NCBI GenBank assembly: GCA_016785225.1
Contig: JAFBJZ010000603.1
Span: 1,713,001-1,777,000 of the forward strand
Length of the DNA stretch: 64,000 nt
Direction of reading: 5' to 3'
Source of the DNA: Psettodes erumei
Taxonomy: Eukaryota; Chordata; Actinopteri; Pleuronectiformes; Psettodidae
Numbering within the stretch: position 1 is the first letter of the stretch; every line of letters starts with the position of its first letter. Positions 11,291 through 23,925 of this stretch are shown here, in pieces. Under the pieces are notes generated by a model. The model made no database searches. It saw nothing but the letters and a program-made list of their open reading frames with translations, and was not told the DNA's origin. Made by a program: the position numbers and the translations under genes.

Positions 11291-14200
11291 CAGTCGTTTG
11301 CTGACTTTGCTTAATCCCAGTCGGCCTCGGCGTGCCCCTCGTGTTCGCAGCTGACTTTGCACATACTACGAGCATGCTAACACATCAACTTAAAGGATAA
11401 CCGCTGTAAAAGTTACCAGAATCGTCTCTGCGATGTGTACATTTCACTCCAAGCACCACTGTGCCGAACTGCAACAGCACCGCATAGCCTTCGCTTCCCC
11501 GCTGATACAAAAGAGACTGCCGCTGTGAAGTTAGCACCGTCGTCAGGTCTTTTTGGCCGGAAGCGTACCAGAGAGCCGACAGATTGCCGGGCAGAAATGA
11601 AGAGCAGTGCGGCAAACTGCAACGCCCTCGTCAAGGAAATGTAAACATCGACAAAAGAATGCAACATCTGCAGTGTATTTCTGGTGGTTTGCTGTGCTCT
11701 GAGACACCACTGTAGCATGTAACCACTTTGTTTTTTGCTGAATAGTTTCACAATAAGCAGACCGGTTGAAATGTCGTCCCATGCGTTTCCAACATGAGGT
11801 TCTTGAGAAAAGGCTGAGTTCAGAATAGTGTTTGTCTTCACTTTACTATTTTCCTTTGGTCGTGTCAGCATGAAATCAAGTGATTAATTGTATAAAAGCC
11901 ATTTAGGCGTGGGCATTTTAATGCGGTTAAATTTCTTAATTAATCAGGGCACGTTAACCTTTTCGTCCCCGCAGACCCTGCGGCACGTCCATCGTTACAT
12001 GACGGCATCTCGGATTTGAATTCTTTCCCCCCGCTTTGCGCGTGATGCAGCCAGCGCGAGCTGCAGGTACTGATCGGAAGCGGTTTGAGGGGAAAACCTC
12101 GCATGGCGGCGAGCGGGAGTTTTACAGGAGCTGTGTGGTCGCCTCTGATGGAAAGATGCTGAGGCACGTGAAGACACGGCGTTTGCAGTCCATGTGTTTT
12201 GCATGACAACAGAGCGTGGTGTGGCAGGGGTGACAGCCTGGAGACTGCTGACAAATCACAAACTGCGCTTTTTTTCTGTGCAGAAGTCAGCAGCCGCGGC
12301 GTCCTGAAGTAAAATCCTGTGGGACGAGTAGTAAAAAAAAAAAAAAGTAAGAAGTGTGACGAGAAGTAGAGGGCGAGTTTTACGAGCGCATGTCAGAGTG
12401 AATAGAGAGGGAAAGCTGCGGTAGACCAGATATCATTCAGAGGTTGTTTTCAATAATTCTTAGTGGCAAGAGTTCCAGCAGCTGTCACTTTATTGTTCCC
12501 GCGCACAAGTATAAAAGAAATGAGAATCAGTATCATCATTAGCAGAATGGAATCAACAGTGTAGTTAATAAACCTTCATCGTCCTTTTTTTTTTTTTTAA
12601 ATCATTTTGCACGTCTCAAAAATAGAACACATCCAGCACATATTCATCCTTTCCTGCCCTCTTCGCTTGTGCATCGACACGCGGCAGCTGCGCTCGGTGT
12701 TCAGCACTTCCTCCTCCAGCAGAGTGATTATGACAGGCTGATTGGTGTTTTGTTTTCTTGGGGATGAGCAGATCAATGCGGGGCTGATGGCGAGGGCTGG
12801 GCCGGGAGCGGAGAGACAGGGGAGGAGGGAACGCGCGGCTGAGGCCTTGTCGCTTTCTCGTAGGAACCGGGGACGGAGAGATTTCTTGGGAGGGGAGGAC
12901 GGGGGGGGGGACGCAGCTGGGAATATGTGTGTGTGTGTGTGGGGGGGGGGTTGCAGGAGGGGATCATGAGTGATGGATAAAGAAAGAGGGGAGGGGAGGA
13001 GGAGGAGCGCACGAGAGGAGGATCCAGATTTAACACCACAGCAGAAGAGATGGCTGAGGATTAACATTCTGTGACTGTCTGTGAGCACCGGGATTATCTC
13101 CGGTGGCCCATAGAGCGCCGCGGGGGAAGCCCACCACTGCCACTGGGGGTCGAGGCCTCCCGCCAGGTCCGTCACCGCGTGTGCGCGGGCGGTCCGCGCT
13201 GCCGTGCCGCTCTCGGTGGCAGCTGGAATGAGGCGGTGGTTCCGGCCCACCTGCCGCGCGGCGCCTTAAGCGGCTCGATGGATACACCCCGAGGGGGGAA
13301 CATCAGGCGTTTTTCTGCACCAGGTCCAGAGCTGGTGTTGTTGGGTTGTTTTTTTTCTCCAGCTGCTTATTCTTCCTCTGTGACATGTAAGGGGAAGAAA
13401 AAACCCCGCCACCCAGCTTAATGAGCACACATGTTTTTCTTTCCGCGCGTGGTGAGGAGGAGCCAGTGAATGGCCGCCCCCCCCCTCGCGGTGTTTTTAA
13501 TCCGCATCGATTTGTGCGTCACGCTGCGTCACCGAATGGAGCGCGGGGGCGCCACACGGCGTGGCACGACGTGGCATGGCCTTACCCCGCAAGCTTGTTA
13601 TGTGTACGGTAAGAAAGGGTACCTGGTACATATAAATACAGTTATAATTAAAGGGACTTAAAGAAGCAGCAGCTTCCCTGCCTCTCATGAGCCACAGGCC
13701 TGCAGACAAGATAAGCATTAAGTACCTACTATAAATAGAACGTAAAAAAAAAAACTTGGGTTACTCATCGGGTTTAGATCATATTGAGCGGCGAGGCCCT
13801 TGACTGCGATGATCATCTCTGTCCCCGTTTTTTTTTTTTGGCAGCACTGTTGAGGCTGGAGTAGAAAAAGGCCTCTGCTTCCCGAGGGGCTCAAAGCAGG
13901 CGTGATCGGCTGTCTCCGGGTCGTCTCTCCCGGAACGTCGCAGGACGTTTACATAACACGACGCGGGCCCTTCTCAGCGCTGCCGCGTCAACTCTTGGGT
14001 CGTGAATCGCGGCGGGCCGTCGCCGTTTGCGGTGAATGACAACCTGTCGTGCCTCTGGCGGTGACAATTCAAAGAGCTGTGGCGACTGACGCGGCAGAGG
14101 CCGGGACGTGCCGACTCCTACTCCCTCGTCCGACGCTCTACCTGGAATATGCCCGTGCTCCCTGGGCATATGGGCTGTCAGTGAGGACGACAGGATGACA

Positions 14201-16291
14201 TCATTGGAGTTCCGATGTGCGGAGTCAGCTGAATTAACCTTTAATACGCGCCTCAGAGGGAGGGAGCGAAGCAACCCTTGCCCTCCCACCAGCGTTGACC
14301 TAGTTTGTCAGAGGCCGGCGCTCGCAGCGCGCAGGAGCGCCGCATGCGCCTCACGTCACGCACTCACGCCACTGCAGCGCAGTCGTGCATTTCGCGAGCG
14401 TGACCCCTCTGCTCGGTCACTGTACGGATACCGAGCACACCCTGACCCAAACCATACTGTTCAGCAGAAACCGCCCCCCAGCTGCACTGATGTCAATATT
14501 TCTGTTAAAACTATTCCTTCCCCACACAATACTCGCTTTAATAGGTTGGCTTTGTTTTGTGGAAAGTCAAACGGGGAAAAACAGAAAATAGATGAATAAT
14601 CAATCTATATGTCAGTCTCTGACCCCTAATTGTGCATGTCCGCTTGTTTTGCCACATCGTACTCAGAGCTGGCTAATCATCACACAAGTGTTTGACTTTC
14701 TCTTCCATCTCCGTAACCCAGGATGGAGAGAGGCGGGCGTCTCAGCCGGCCTCAGATCTTTTTGCCGACGTCTTGGCTTTGCGAATACGTGCATGGGAAA
14801 TATTTCAGTCCTGCTTCGCTCGCCCTCTCTCTCTGCGTTGTTCCTCTAAAAGCTCAGCCCAGTTCATGCAATGGTGTACCTGTTCCACCAGTACCAATCA
14901 ATAGCACACCCCGGTCACCTTTATACCTAATCAATGGGTCAGCTGAGGCTGCCTCAGCCTCTGTCCCCAGCGGTCCCTTCGCAAAGTCACAACTCTATTT
15001 TAGGGCAGACAGCAGCAAGTCACTGCAATCGATAACAATGCATACAATACGCAAGTCCCAAGCTGATCAGTTGCAGAGCCAATACAGGCATATTTTAATA
15101 GATTGGCGTGAACGACGCAAAGAGAATTGGGAAAAAAATGCACCACAGCTGTCTCTTGTCTGTAGAAACTCTGTAACCTGTGCCTTAATCCACCGACCAA
15201 CGCAGTCACACACGTTTCCAAGTCAAAGTCGGCGCCAGACGGCGTTTTGCTCCGGGTCCCAACGAACTGTGGCTTTGAGTCGACTTTAGCGACGTTTTAG
15301 CAGATCGCTCGTCTGCTCCGAGACAGCACACGCACGCACGCACAACCGTGTACGCCAAAGGAAATTTAAGAAAAAGAAGTTCATAGACTTTACTTTAACA
15401 CAGACCTTTTCCGCCATCATCCTGTCAGTGACTTATTTTAATGTGAGGCAGCTGGAGGCGTCGTATGTGTCTTTGTGAAATTACCTGATAAAATGACTAG
15501 CCAAGCAGAAACTAAATATTAATTGTCATCCATCAGCATCAGACATGGGACAGACAGCAGTTCTCTGCTTTTTTTATTTTGTATTTTTTCACGATTATCA
15601 TTTTGATTATTTATTATTTCAAATCAAGTCACAAACCACGGCCACATTAAATATACTGTCATGAAAAGAAAAACAAAAATAGATTATAAGAGCAAAAAAA
15701 AAACCATGCTAAACTGCTGTTAATTAAGCAATAACTCTCTTTAGACCATTATCGACTTATTTTTCAGTTTTTTAATGATATACCTGGAAAGTCCACATTT
15801 GTTATTTCATACATACAATACAAAGAGCCAAAACATAAATAAATTGCAGAACTATGTAGATTCATTTGCTTTAATTTGGCATTTTCACTTTAATTAATTT
15901 CATTGAATTTGCATCTTCCTCATGTAACATTAAGTACTGCATATTCTTTCATAAGTCCAATTATTCTTAGTTAGTTTCAATAATGTTATCCCATAAGACA
16001 TTGTTTAATGAATAAAGCTAATCTGCTTGGTTTTTTTTGTTGTTGTTGTTGTTTTTTTTTTAAATTAATAGCACATATGGACCCACCTGATAAGACCCAC
16101 AGTATATGAGTCAACCCAGGAACTGGACATTATATAAATCACATCATAAATCCCCAAACTCTGTTCCATGCGGTTTAGTATATTTTCCAATAAAGGTTTA
16201 ATCAGCGAGCATTATCCTCCCTAGTACTGTTCTTCCAAAAGGTTACTGTGATGCGCGAGTTACAACTCTACTTCAAATATACCGGAGCTGC

Positions 16292-16299
16292 TGACGTCA
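16292..16299. promoter_or_regulatory. Perfect CRE palindrome
   Basis: A second full TGACGTCA octamer occurs in the window, in a moderately GC-rich patch (16240-16340) within otherwise AT-rich sequence. The observation is a motif match only. Confidence 0.3.
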
Positions 16300-16549
16300 A
16301 ACGTCTGCTCCCGCTTCTTTACACGCATTTCCGCTCGTTCGCTAAATACAAACGCAAACTTGCAAATGTTTTATGTCAAATAAATGCATGAACGACTTGA
16401 GCCTTTCCCTTCCTCGAGCTGGGAAAAAGCATTTCTGTCCTCACGTGCCGCCCTAAAAACAACAAGACGCTGGAATTAGCCGGACGCCGAAGCGGTGGAC
16501 GTCCGGCCGGCGTAGCCCTGTAGCCACGCGCCCTCGGAGGAAGACCGCG

Positions 16550-16670
16550 TCGGAACCATCCATCCAGATCAATATTAGTATGCTCCGGTCACCTCTGGGC
16601 ATAATTAATGCAACCCAGCCTTCTGAACCTATTAAAAATGAATTGACCAATTTCAGATCGGTAGCCACTA
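16550..16670. promoter_or_regulatory. AT-rich island, conserved-element-like
   Basis: Non-repetitive sequence contains atcaatattagtatgc, gcataattaatgcaac and ccaatttcag, with several TAAT and ATTA cores and an ATTAAT palindrome. It resembles vertebrate conserved non-coding DNA. No alignment was possible. Confidence 0.25.
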
Positions 16671-17629
16671 TCTATCCAAAGACAGAGGAGATATGACATT
16701 GCGCAAGTGTAACACAAAGAGGGGAAGAAGGAAGCTGTGAACGTGCACAGCAGGTCTTTATCTATTCAGTGCAGTCTTTGTATGTTGTCAGAAGTCTACA
16801 TATTGACTGTACTTCGTTTTGATTCCAGACCCCCTCCTCTTTCTCCTTTCACCTCCTCCGTCTCTCAGCCCTTTTGGGGGCGGGTTACTACATTGTGAGT
16901 TTCCTCATCAATGGAGCCAACCCGAGGCGCCGAGATCACTCCGGCAGCAGAACTTATTTGTCTGCTGCCACAGGACATTTTCACCACCAGGATACTGGGG
17001 TTTTTTCCTCCTCTCTTCCTATCATATTATATTCTGTTTTGTCCTCTGAAATAACTCCCTCCACCTCGGTCCTCAGCTATTCATCCTCACAGTGTGCGTG
17101 TTTGTGTGTTCTCGTGAGCCGTGAGGGGGCAGAAATGCTATATCCGGCCCTATCGGGGTTGAAAATGTCGAGAAAGAAGTGCAGAAGAAAGATCTGTGCG
17201 TCTCTGCATCGTAGATTCACCTGATCTCGCAGCTTTTTCCTCCGCCATTACCTCTGTGCGCTTTCTGCGTTCACGCCTGCTAGTTACTCAATCACTGTTT
17301 TCAGTTTTGTTTGTTTGTTTGCACTTAAGTTTTGGTGGGCACGCACGTTACAGTTATAGGTAAAGACAGGAGTCACATGTCTCCATATGGCTCCATGCTG
17401 GAGCAGCCTTTTTGGAGTTATGTGGGACACGCACAGTGTTGCACCCAACGTATACACACACACACACACACACGCAGGGATGTTCATATACGTACACAAT
17501 ACCATAGATACATCAGTTAACAATTAGCCCGAGGTGTACTTGACTCTGTCTGTTGAGGACCCATCCAAAGATTGGTGGTGTGGGATGAGAGGTGTGAAAA
17601 GTGAGAGATTACTCACCCTTTGCAATACG

Positions 17630-17631
<2 letters not shown>

Positions 17632-17666
<35 letters not shown>
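17632..17666. repeat. (CA)n microsatellite
   Basis: About 17 uninterrupted CA units, one of three CA tracts within 450 bp. Confidence 0.96.
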
Positions 17667-17673
<7 letters not shown>

Positions 17674-19039
17674 CGCACGGCCACACTCACCTCTTCCCTT
17701 CGTCTCTCGCCCTGTCTCTGTCATGTGATTAAAAAGCAAATCCTGTTTTGCGTTCTCAGGCCCACACATTTACTCTATGACACAGCGATGTGCACTTTAT
17801 GAGTCTAACTAGCTCTGGAGCAGTGTCACATGCAAGTTCCTGCTTAATCAGGCCACTTACACACACAGACACACACACACACACACGCGCGCGCACACTT
17901 TGCAGAGGCCATGTGTTGGGATGGTGATAGAGGGGTTGGCGGTTGGCAGACAGACAGCAGACGCTGTTCTTCGACATCAAACGTCTCAGAGCCGAGTCTC
18001 ACTTTCATGCCTACTCTCTCTCCCTCTTTCTTTCTGTCACGCACGCACACACGCAGACAGACACACCGTCACGCACACGCACACAAACACAACAACGCAC
18101 ATTTCCTCTGATCTCGCTGCCAAAACTCAAAGACTTGGAAGGACTCGCACACGCGAGCGGGCACATACACACCGACATACACTCAGGCTCTAAAAAGTCT
18201 TGAATTAAATTTCGTCAGCCGCCGTGGAAACAAACTCTGTGCAGCATGAGTGCGAGTTTCATGTGTGGCTGGAAAGTGATTCAAAAACATTTCGTTTCCC
18301 CTCAAGATTGAATCCAGTCAGGCATCATGATCTTATCTCCAGACCCAGACACATACAGACATGAGCACAACACGCGGGAAGTCTGCACTGAATTAAAAAA
18401 TACATTCATCACGGAATATAAAATCAAAGGAGCTCTCTCACACGGGCGACAAATTATGGTAAATTTAGATGCATCTCAGCACAGAGCGAGCGGGGTCACT
18501 GAGCTGTCGGGGTAGATTTTGCGCCCAAATGTAAGGAATACCTCGCAGGGCGACGCTATTCATGCCTCTGAGCGTCTGTACGGCAGAATGCTGATGCTCT
18601 TCTGTTCTGTTCGTGGAGGCCAAACACCTCGCCAAGGTTGCTTTCATTCCTGACCCGTTCGATGCACGACAGACTGTGGCGTCAAAGCTGCCAATCAAAT
18701 TTACTTTAGGGTGTAAATAACCAGACCAGCCTATTTTAAGAAGCGGCTCCAATCCGACTCTGGTGCATTTGGTTGCATTTCAATTTGTGGTTTGTGTGAT
18801 TTTTAGGATCCAAAATGAAATGACTATTACCTTCATGTGCCAGTTTTTAAATTAAGATTATTATTTTCCAAGGATCGAAGATGCACAGCAACAAGTAACC
18901 TCTGTAAACAACACGAGATTTAAATGTAACCCGGGAATGGATCCACAGATACATAAATAAAGCAGAAATTAATACGACAAATGAAATGCGTATTTTGTCT
19001 CCCTCGACAACTGACTAAGATGACAAAGGAAACAATGAC

Positions 19040-19210
19040 ATAACAGAAAGCATACACCTGCACCTTTAATTACTGAAACCCATCCTCCACCATTCATCTG
19101 CTTATATTCATGAGAAATGTCAAAGAAGCAATTTGTGTGCACAATCCAACTAATTATGCAGAAATCCTCAGGTAACCATGGTAATGCTTATACACATCAT
19201 TATGTGAGTG
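19040..19210. promoter_or_regulatory. Candidate conserved regulatory block around an X-box
   Basis: Unique AT-rich sequence has ttaattactg, tcatctgctt, attcatgag, ccaactaattatgcag and a palindromic X-box-like motif at 19172-19185. The combination of homeodomain and POU-like cores with an RFX motif suggests an enhancer. Conservation is untested. Confidence 0.3.
19172..19185. promoter_or_regulatory. RFX X-box-like palindrome
   Basis: GTAACC-AT-GGTAAT matches the RFX consensus GTNRCC-N(0-3)-RGYAAC except at the last base. RFX factors drive ciliary and neuronal genes. This is a motif match in an AT-rich candidate conserved block. Confidence 0.4.
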
Positions 19211-22200
19211 TTAGGATTTTTCCTGGATCAATCAGAAATTGAAAAGATAACTGTACCCCAGAAATATCACAAGCAGCCTTGTTTCCTGTCCCGTCTGTTT
19301 CTTCCTGAGCTCTTCGCAACATCAGAGAAGAAGAAAAATGAACAATTTGATTTTCTCATATAGGGTTCATAATTCAGGAGCGCGTTCGGCGAAACTGTCC
19401 AATAAACAGGTTCCCTGCCAATCCGTGTGACCGTGTTTGTTTGTCTTGGTTTGTTTTTAATAATTAGCTAAAAAGATGTATCTTTTTTTGAATCCTGACA
19501 AAACAGACTGCGATCGAAGAAACTCCTTGCGTATCAGTGCGTATATTAAGCTCTTCTGTTTGACTATTTCATTAGAGACTGACCAGTGAGTGAACTCAAA
19601 CTTTTGTTAATTAATCAGCTTACACCGTGGTATCGACTCCACTGGAGCGATAATGACAGAACGTAAACATCTCGTGCAGCCCTGTGCTCAGCTCCCCTGA
19701 ATATTGCAAAGGTCTTTTTCATGATGGATGAATGATAACAGACAGTGATTGAGCGTGGACTCAGACAACAGACAAGATGGAGAGATATCACACAGATGTG
19801 ATTGATAGGATGAAAAATGATTCATTGACTCGTCTTGACCCGACAGGAGCTGCAAATTGAGCCACGGGTGGCGAGCCGGTGAAGGTGAGATTGACTTCTC
19901 TTGTCCTGAGAAAAGTTTAGAGGAGGCCCCGATCCTCGCGAAATAAATCAGAGGGCGACGAAGCGAGCGCGGCCGCGCGCGCTGCGTTTCCCTGTTTACC
20001 GAGTCCACGCCGTCACGTGGGAGCCAGCCATTTGCGCACACGCGCGCTTCCGCCCGTGCGCGATGTGTGTGCGCCGCCAGCCGCGCTTCCGCTTTCCACG
20101 CACACACGCGCTGTATTCACCTTGACTGCAGGCTGACTTAAGATGCGGTATTGATTCAAAGAATAGCTGCACTCTGCGGTCAGGTGTGCGTACGTGCGCG
20201 GGTCGAGGAGCGGGGCCATATTTATTCAGCGCCGCTCGTGCGCGCGCGGCGCGCGACCCCCCCCCGGCCTCTCCTCTGGAGAAAGTTGGTTGGGCCCTCT
20301 GCCCTTCAAAGTCATTTGGAATTCATATGCAAGCCTGACCCTGACAGCTGTTTGTTTTTCCTCTCCGGAGAGGGGAAGAGGAATAGAGGGATGGCGAGGG
20401 GGGTGTGGTTAATGAGTGAGAAAGCGATACATATCCGAGAGGACAGGGGAAGAATGGGGCGGTGGAGGGCCGCTTCTGTTCCCGCCTTCGCGGTCTCCGG
20501 GCCTCTCGGCTCGTTGAGCATTTGCGACACACGCAGGACAATAAGTGGGGCTCTGAATGGCTTCCATTAGTATCCCTCATAGGCCGCTAGTTTGAACGCG
20601 TTGAATCCGTGCTCTGGAAGCGATCCCTGGGTGTAAATATAGGTCTTTCATAACATGGAAGAAGTCAGAGTCTGCCGTGTGAGTCTGTCACCGGGGATCG
20701 GCGCGGTAAACATTTTTACAGCCTCCTTAGCGGCTGAGCGCGGTGAAGAGGGGAACCCGGCGGGACGGAGGGGCTTTGTCTGTCGGCCCGCGTCAGTTGT
20801 TACGTGTGAGCGGAGGAGAGAGGGGGCGTCTGCGAATGCGGCAGAGGACGGCAGCGCCCGAGAAGGGGAAGCGGCAGAGCAGGGGAGTCGGAGGTGAAAG
20901 GAGAGCGGGAGGAGGGGGCGGAGGGGAGCGGAGACTCAGTGATTAGATAAATGGGCAGAGAGGAGAGGTGTCAAGGGAGGGGGTGCTATCCTACTTTTGC
21001 ACCTCTCCTTCTGGGAGCCCCCGTTCGCCCGATCTATCCATCATCGTGACAGAAACCCCCCGAACTCGCCGGTTTCCCCTTTTTTTTCCCTCCCCCCCTC
21101 CTGCTTTTCTCTCTTTTCCATACCTCTCCATTTCTGCACGCATTGCTCGCCTGGTTTTCGGCGAGAATTTCAAGGGCAGCTACTGTACATTAATAGACAT
21201 TCTGCAAAGCCTCTTGCATAGAAAATGCTTATTGAATAACTATATTAAGCACGCACAATTCACTCAAACAATGACCCCCCCCTCCCCCCTGTGTGGCATC
21301 GGCTTTGTAATATTAGTCACTCTGGTACAGAACGTACCACCGACCTGCCACGATATTAAAACCAGTTCCCACTTTTACGGTTGTAGCTGATTGGGACCGT
21401 ACTCTGAAAAAAAATCTGTCCATTGTTTCCTGGTAAACACACGCATGCTTTCCAACAGAAGCTCAGATGATTACTGGGCGTGTCTCACTGTCCAATTTTC
21501 TGCGTTGTCCTCGGGAAAAAAAAACGTCTGTTTACGGGCGGACACAAAAAACTTTCCCTCGAGCCCAGAACTTCGGCGCGTGCTTTTGTGTCACGCGAGC
21601 ATTGTGTTTGTTTGTACTGTGGCGTTTACTTAGCCGTGACAGGTTTGTTGCAGCGCCGCTCATGTGTATGCTCTTTGTTGGAGTGTGATTAAACTCCCCG
21701 CAGAGGGATTCATCATCTTTAGCAGGCAGAAAAGAGAAAATTACAAGCCCATCAATCCTCCTGTTTGATCGAGCTCCCCACTTCTCCCTCTGCGCTTTTT
21801 TTGTTTTGTTTTGTTTTTTGCCTCCTCTATTCGACGTATCCAGGCTTTTATTCAGCCGCTTCTCCTCAGGCCCACCGTGTCTGGGATGTTGCAAGGTCAT
21901 TTGTCTCTATGTTAGAGCTGTCCTGTCCCCCGCTTGTCCAATCTGGCTCCTCCAAACCCTCTCGTCTAAACCTCATCACCATTTAGATGTGCGAGCGTCT
22001 GAGATTTGGCGGGCTGCTGTCTTTTGTATTTGTTTTTCTTTCCCTTTTCATTAGCGGCTGTTGAGGCGTGCGCGTACATTGATGTCATGACCCGTGATGG
22101 ATGGATCCTCCGTGAGATGCGTGCGATTAAACAGGCCTTCCTGCCCTTATGATGTTGACTGCAGTGGTTGTGAAAAGATTGCCTTATTAATTTTCAAGAG

Positions 22201-22376
22201 CACCGAGAAGTTTCGCGCCAGCTCCGGAGATGACGGTGTGGTGAAGTTCGGTGAGACTTCCCCACCAGATAACTACTCCGCAGAGGGAAAACTAAGCGGA
22301 GTCGCGCTGAGGAGAGGCGTTGCAGTGATTAGGCGGCCCGACAGGACCAGAGGCAAAAGATGGACACGCACCAGCA

Positions 22377-23925
22377 TTTACTGGTGATTATTCAGGGGTG
22401 GCGTCTGTGTACTCCTCGAAAGCCGAGAGCGGAGCTGTCAAATCCACTGAAAAGCACATTGTCGACGTGGCCCCTTATGGGAAAATCAAGCGTATTAGGT
22501 CTGATAACGGCACAGAGATCGCAGCTAAAGATCTGCGGCCATTGCTCAGTGCTCAGCCCACGACTGAGAGAAACTGCAAGATGCAGGGATGCATGCTGTA
22601 ATGACTGCAACAGGTACCGCAACAGACGTGGACAGACTCCACACCGCATGTTGACAGGGAGGAAGACCAATCTGTCTGAGTTTAGGATTAGACTAACATT
22701 GTGAATAGGGGATATTTGTTGGGTATGTTAAAAAAATAGTCAATCAAAACATAGTCTGGACAGGGTAACGCGCTATCCCGGGAGCAAGGGGGGAAGCCCC
22801 CAGCACTGGAACGTAAAGTGCAAAGTGAAGTGTCATGCCTGGGCAGTACTACCCGATGTCGAGTACTCTCACAGACTGATGTATAATGTACCCCAAGCCT
22901 TCAAGGGAAGCAAGAGTTCGTCAAAGTCTGTGTTGCAAAGGAGGAAATGGATTCCCTCAGGGAAAAATGATAAATTCACATTGACCACACTGCCAGAGGG
23001 CGAAAAATGCAGTGTGTGTGTGTGTGGGGGGGGGGGGGTGTCTTTGTGATTAAATGCAGTTCAGAGTAGGCCGAAGCATGCGAGGCGAGAAGCGTTGCAG
23101 AGTTGTTACAGTCAAATGGCAGGAACAGACCACGATGAGCCTTTTTCAGCCACTGCAAATAGAACATCAGTACAGAGTTGGATGCAGCTCATTAAGATTT
23201 AGACCCCACGCCAGATGGATGTTAAAACAACTCTTCTACACGCTCCGGTTAATCTGGACGCAGAGTGGCCCCCTGAAGATTTGCAGTGAAATTAAGACAC
23301 AGGTGAAAGGGTCGCCTGTGGACCGCGAGACATCGCGTGCGTGTCCCAGACGGTCGAGAAGAAACAGGGAACGTCGCTTGCGACAGGTGTTTTGTGCGCA
23401 GGATCCAGCAGATCGCCGCATTCGACGGCAAACAGGAAATGAGGGGGCGATTCTCATAATTTGGGCCGTGGAAGAGACGTCGTGAGCAACGTTCAAGATG
23501 AAGGATCTCGGGGGAAACTTGAGCGTTTCTTGGTTTTGCGCGAAGGGAAGGGCGAGCCAGCGAGAACACGTAACAGAGATGCTGGAGAGGTTTGGCGCGC
23601 GAGCGGAAACAAAACGTTGACGGTTGAAGTTCGATACGCTGTAATGACACGCACGAGACCTGATCTGAAGTCGGCTTGTTGGCACGCTGTCGCCATACCG
23701 CTCTGAGCCGGGGGGGAAACAAGCGCGGGACAACTGCCAAACGTGTGGAGAGCAGTAAGCCAGGAGTTGCGTTACAAGAAGAAAAAAAAACACTCTTTTG
23801 CATACAGTGATTGGCCGGCAGATCAAACTGATAGCTGAAGCGCAACGGGGGCACTGCGAGCAGCCCGTGTTCTGTAGCTCTGTCTACTGTATATGTGAAG
23901 CAGAGTTTGTGCTGCGACCAGACAA
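22377..23925 (+). mobile_element. Decayed Ty1/copia-type retrotransposon pol (integrase, reverse transcriptase, RNase H)
   Basis: Frame-shifting but collinear homology runs through copia pol. Integrase: FTGDYS at 22377 (first catalytic Asp region), RSDNGTE around 22497-22517 and TPHRMLTGRK at 22636. Linker: NVPQAFKGS near 22884 and FTLTTLPEG near 22974. Reverse transcriptase: DVKTTLLHAP near 23215, a LIIW..EE segment near 23455 where the family has LIIWVDD, FKMKDLG at 23492 and TRPDL near 23655. RNase H: a YSDW stretch at 23803 and CEAEFVL near 23894. Several frame changes, stops and a (TG)n-G(n) expansion at 23011-23038 make it non-functional. The catalytic Asp pair is lost. No LTR or gag was identified on either side. 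It is probably an old insertion of the copia lineages found in fish, lying in the intron in the sense orientation. Confidence 0.88.
23011..23038. repeat. (TG)n plus poly-G expansion inside the copia fossil
   Basis: The dinucleotide run and G-run begin directly after the conserved LPEG motif of the copia linker and interrupt it. This shows that the expansion happened after insertion of the element. Confidence 0.9.

Larger units (their letters stand above)
9140..14000 (+). other. tenm2: intron segment with a dispersed repeat and a CRE
   Basis: No coding sequence is recognised. The region 9950-11050 is AT-rich and unique-looking. A dispersed repeat copy lies at about 11060-11290, and a palindromic TGACGTCA at 10120. 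From about 12780 to 13600 the sequence becomes GC- and CpG-rich, with G-runs at 12899-12911 and 12940-12950. The minus-strand open frames at 11181-11871 overlap or adjoin the repeat and match no gene. Confidence 0.6.
14000..18200 (+). other. tenm2: intron segment, AT-rich core and CA-repeat-rich end
   Basis: No coding sequence is recognised. Positions 15400-16200 are strongly AT-rich with short A- and T-runs and a (TTG)n stretch near 16038-16052. A TGACGTCA palindrome lies at 16292. A candidate conserved block is at 16550-16670. (CA)n tracts occur at 17453-17473, 17632-17666 and 17860-17894, the last ending in GCGCGC. Open frames over the CA tracts are repeat-encoded. Confidence 0.6.
18200..22376 (+). 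other. tenm2: intron segment upstream of the copia fossil
   Basis: No coding sequence is recognised. Positions 18780-19640 are AT-rich and non-repetitive, and include a candidate conserved block with an RFX-type X-box at 19172. Positions 19930-20270 and 20690-20940 are GC- and CpG-rich. C-runs occur near 21056-21100 and 21273-21290. The region 22085-22376 just before the copia integrase homology may include more of that element, but I cannot identify it. Confidence 0.55.

Noticed and set aside
13470..13608. ATG-started frame ending at a gtaaga donor in phase 1
   Set aside because: Weak start context, C-run-encoded start of the peptide and no other promoter-like evidence; phase agreement alone is one in three.
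16869..16894. 26-nt segment between a strong C/T acceptor and a gtgagt donor
   Set aside because: Length is not a multiple of three and no frame continues the teneurin; likely pseudo-exon.
20655..20678. ATG with eight codons before gtgagt
   Set aside because: Exits in phase 0, incompatible with the teneurin junction, and no supporting leader or homology.
23236..23854. Two overlapping minus-strand frames near 200 codons
   Set aside because: Antisense shadow of the copia reverse transcriptase fossil.
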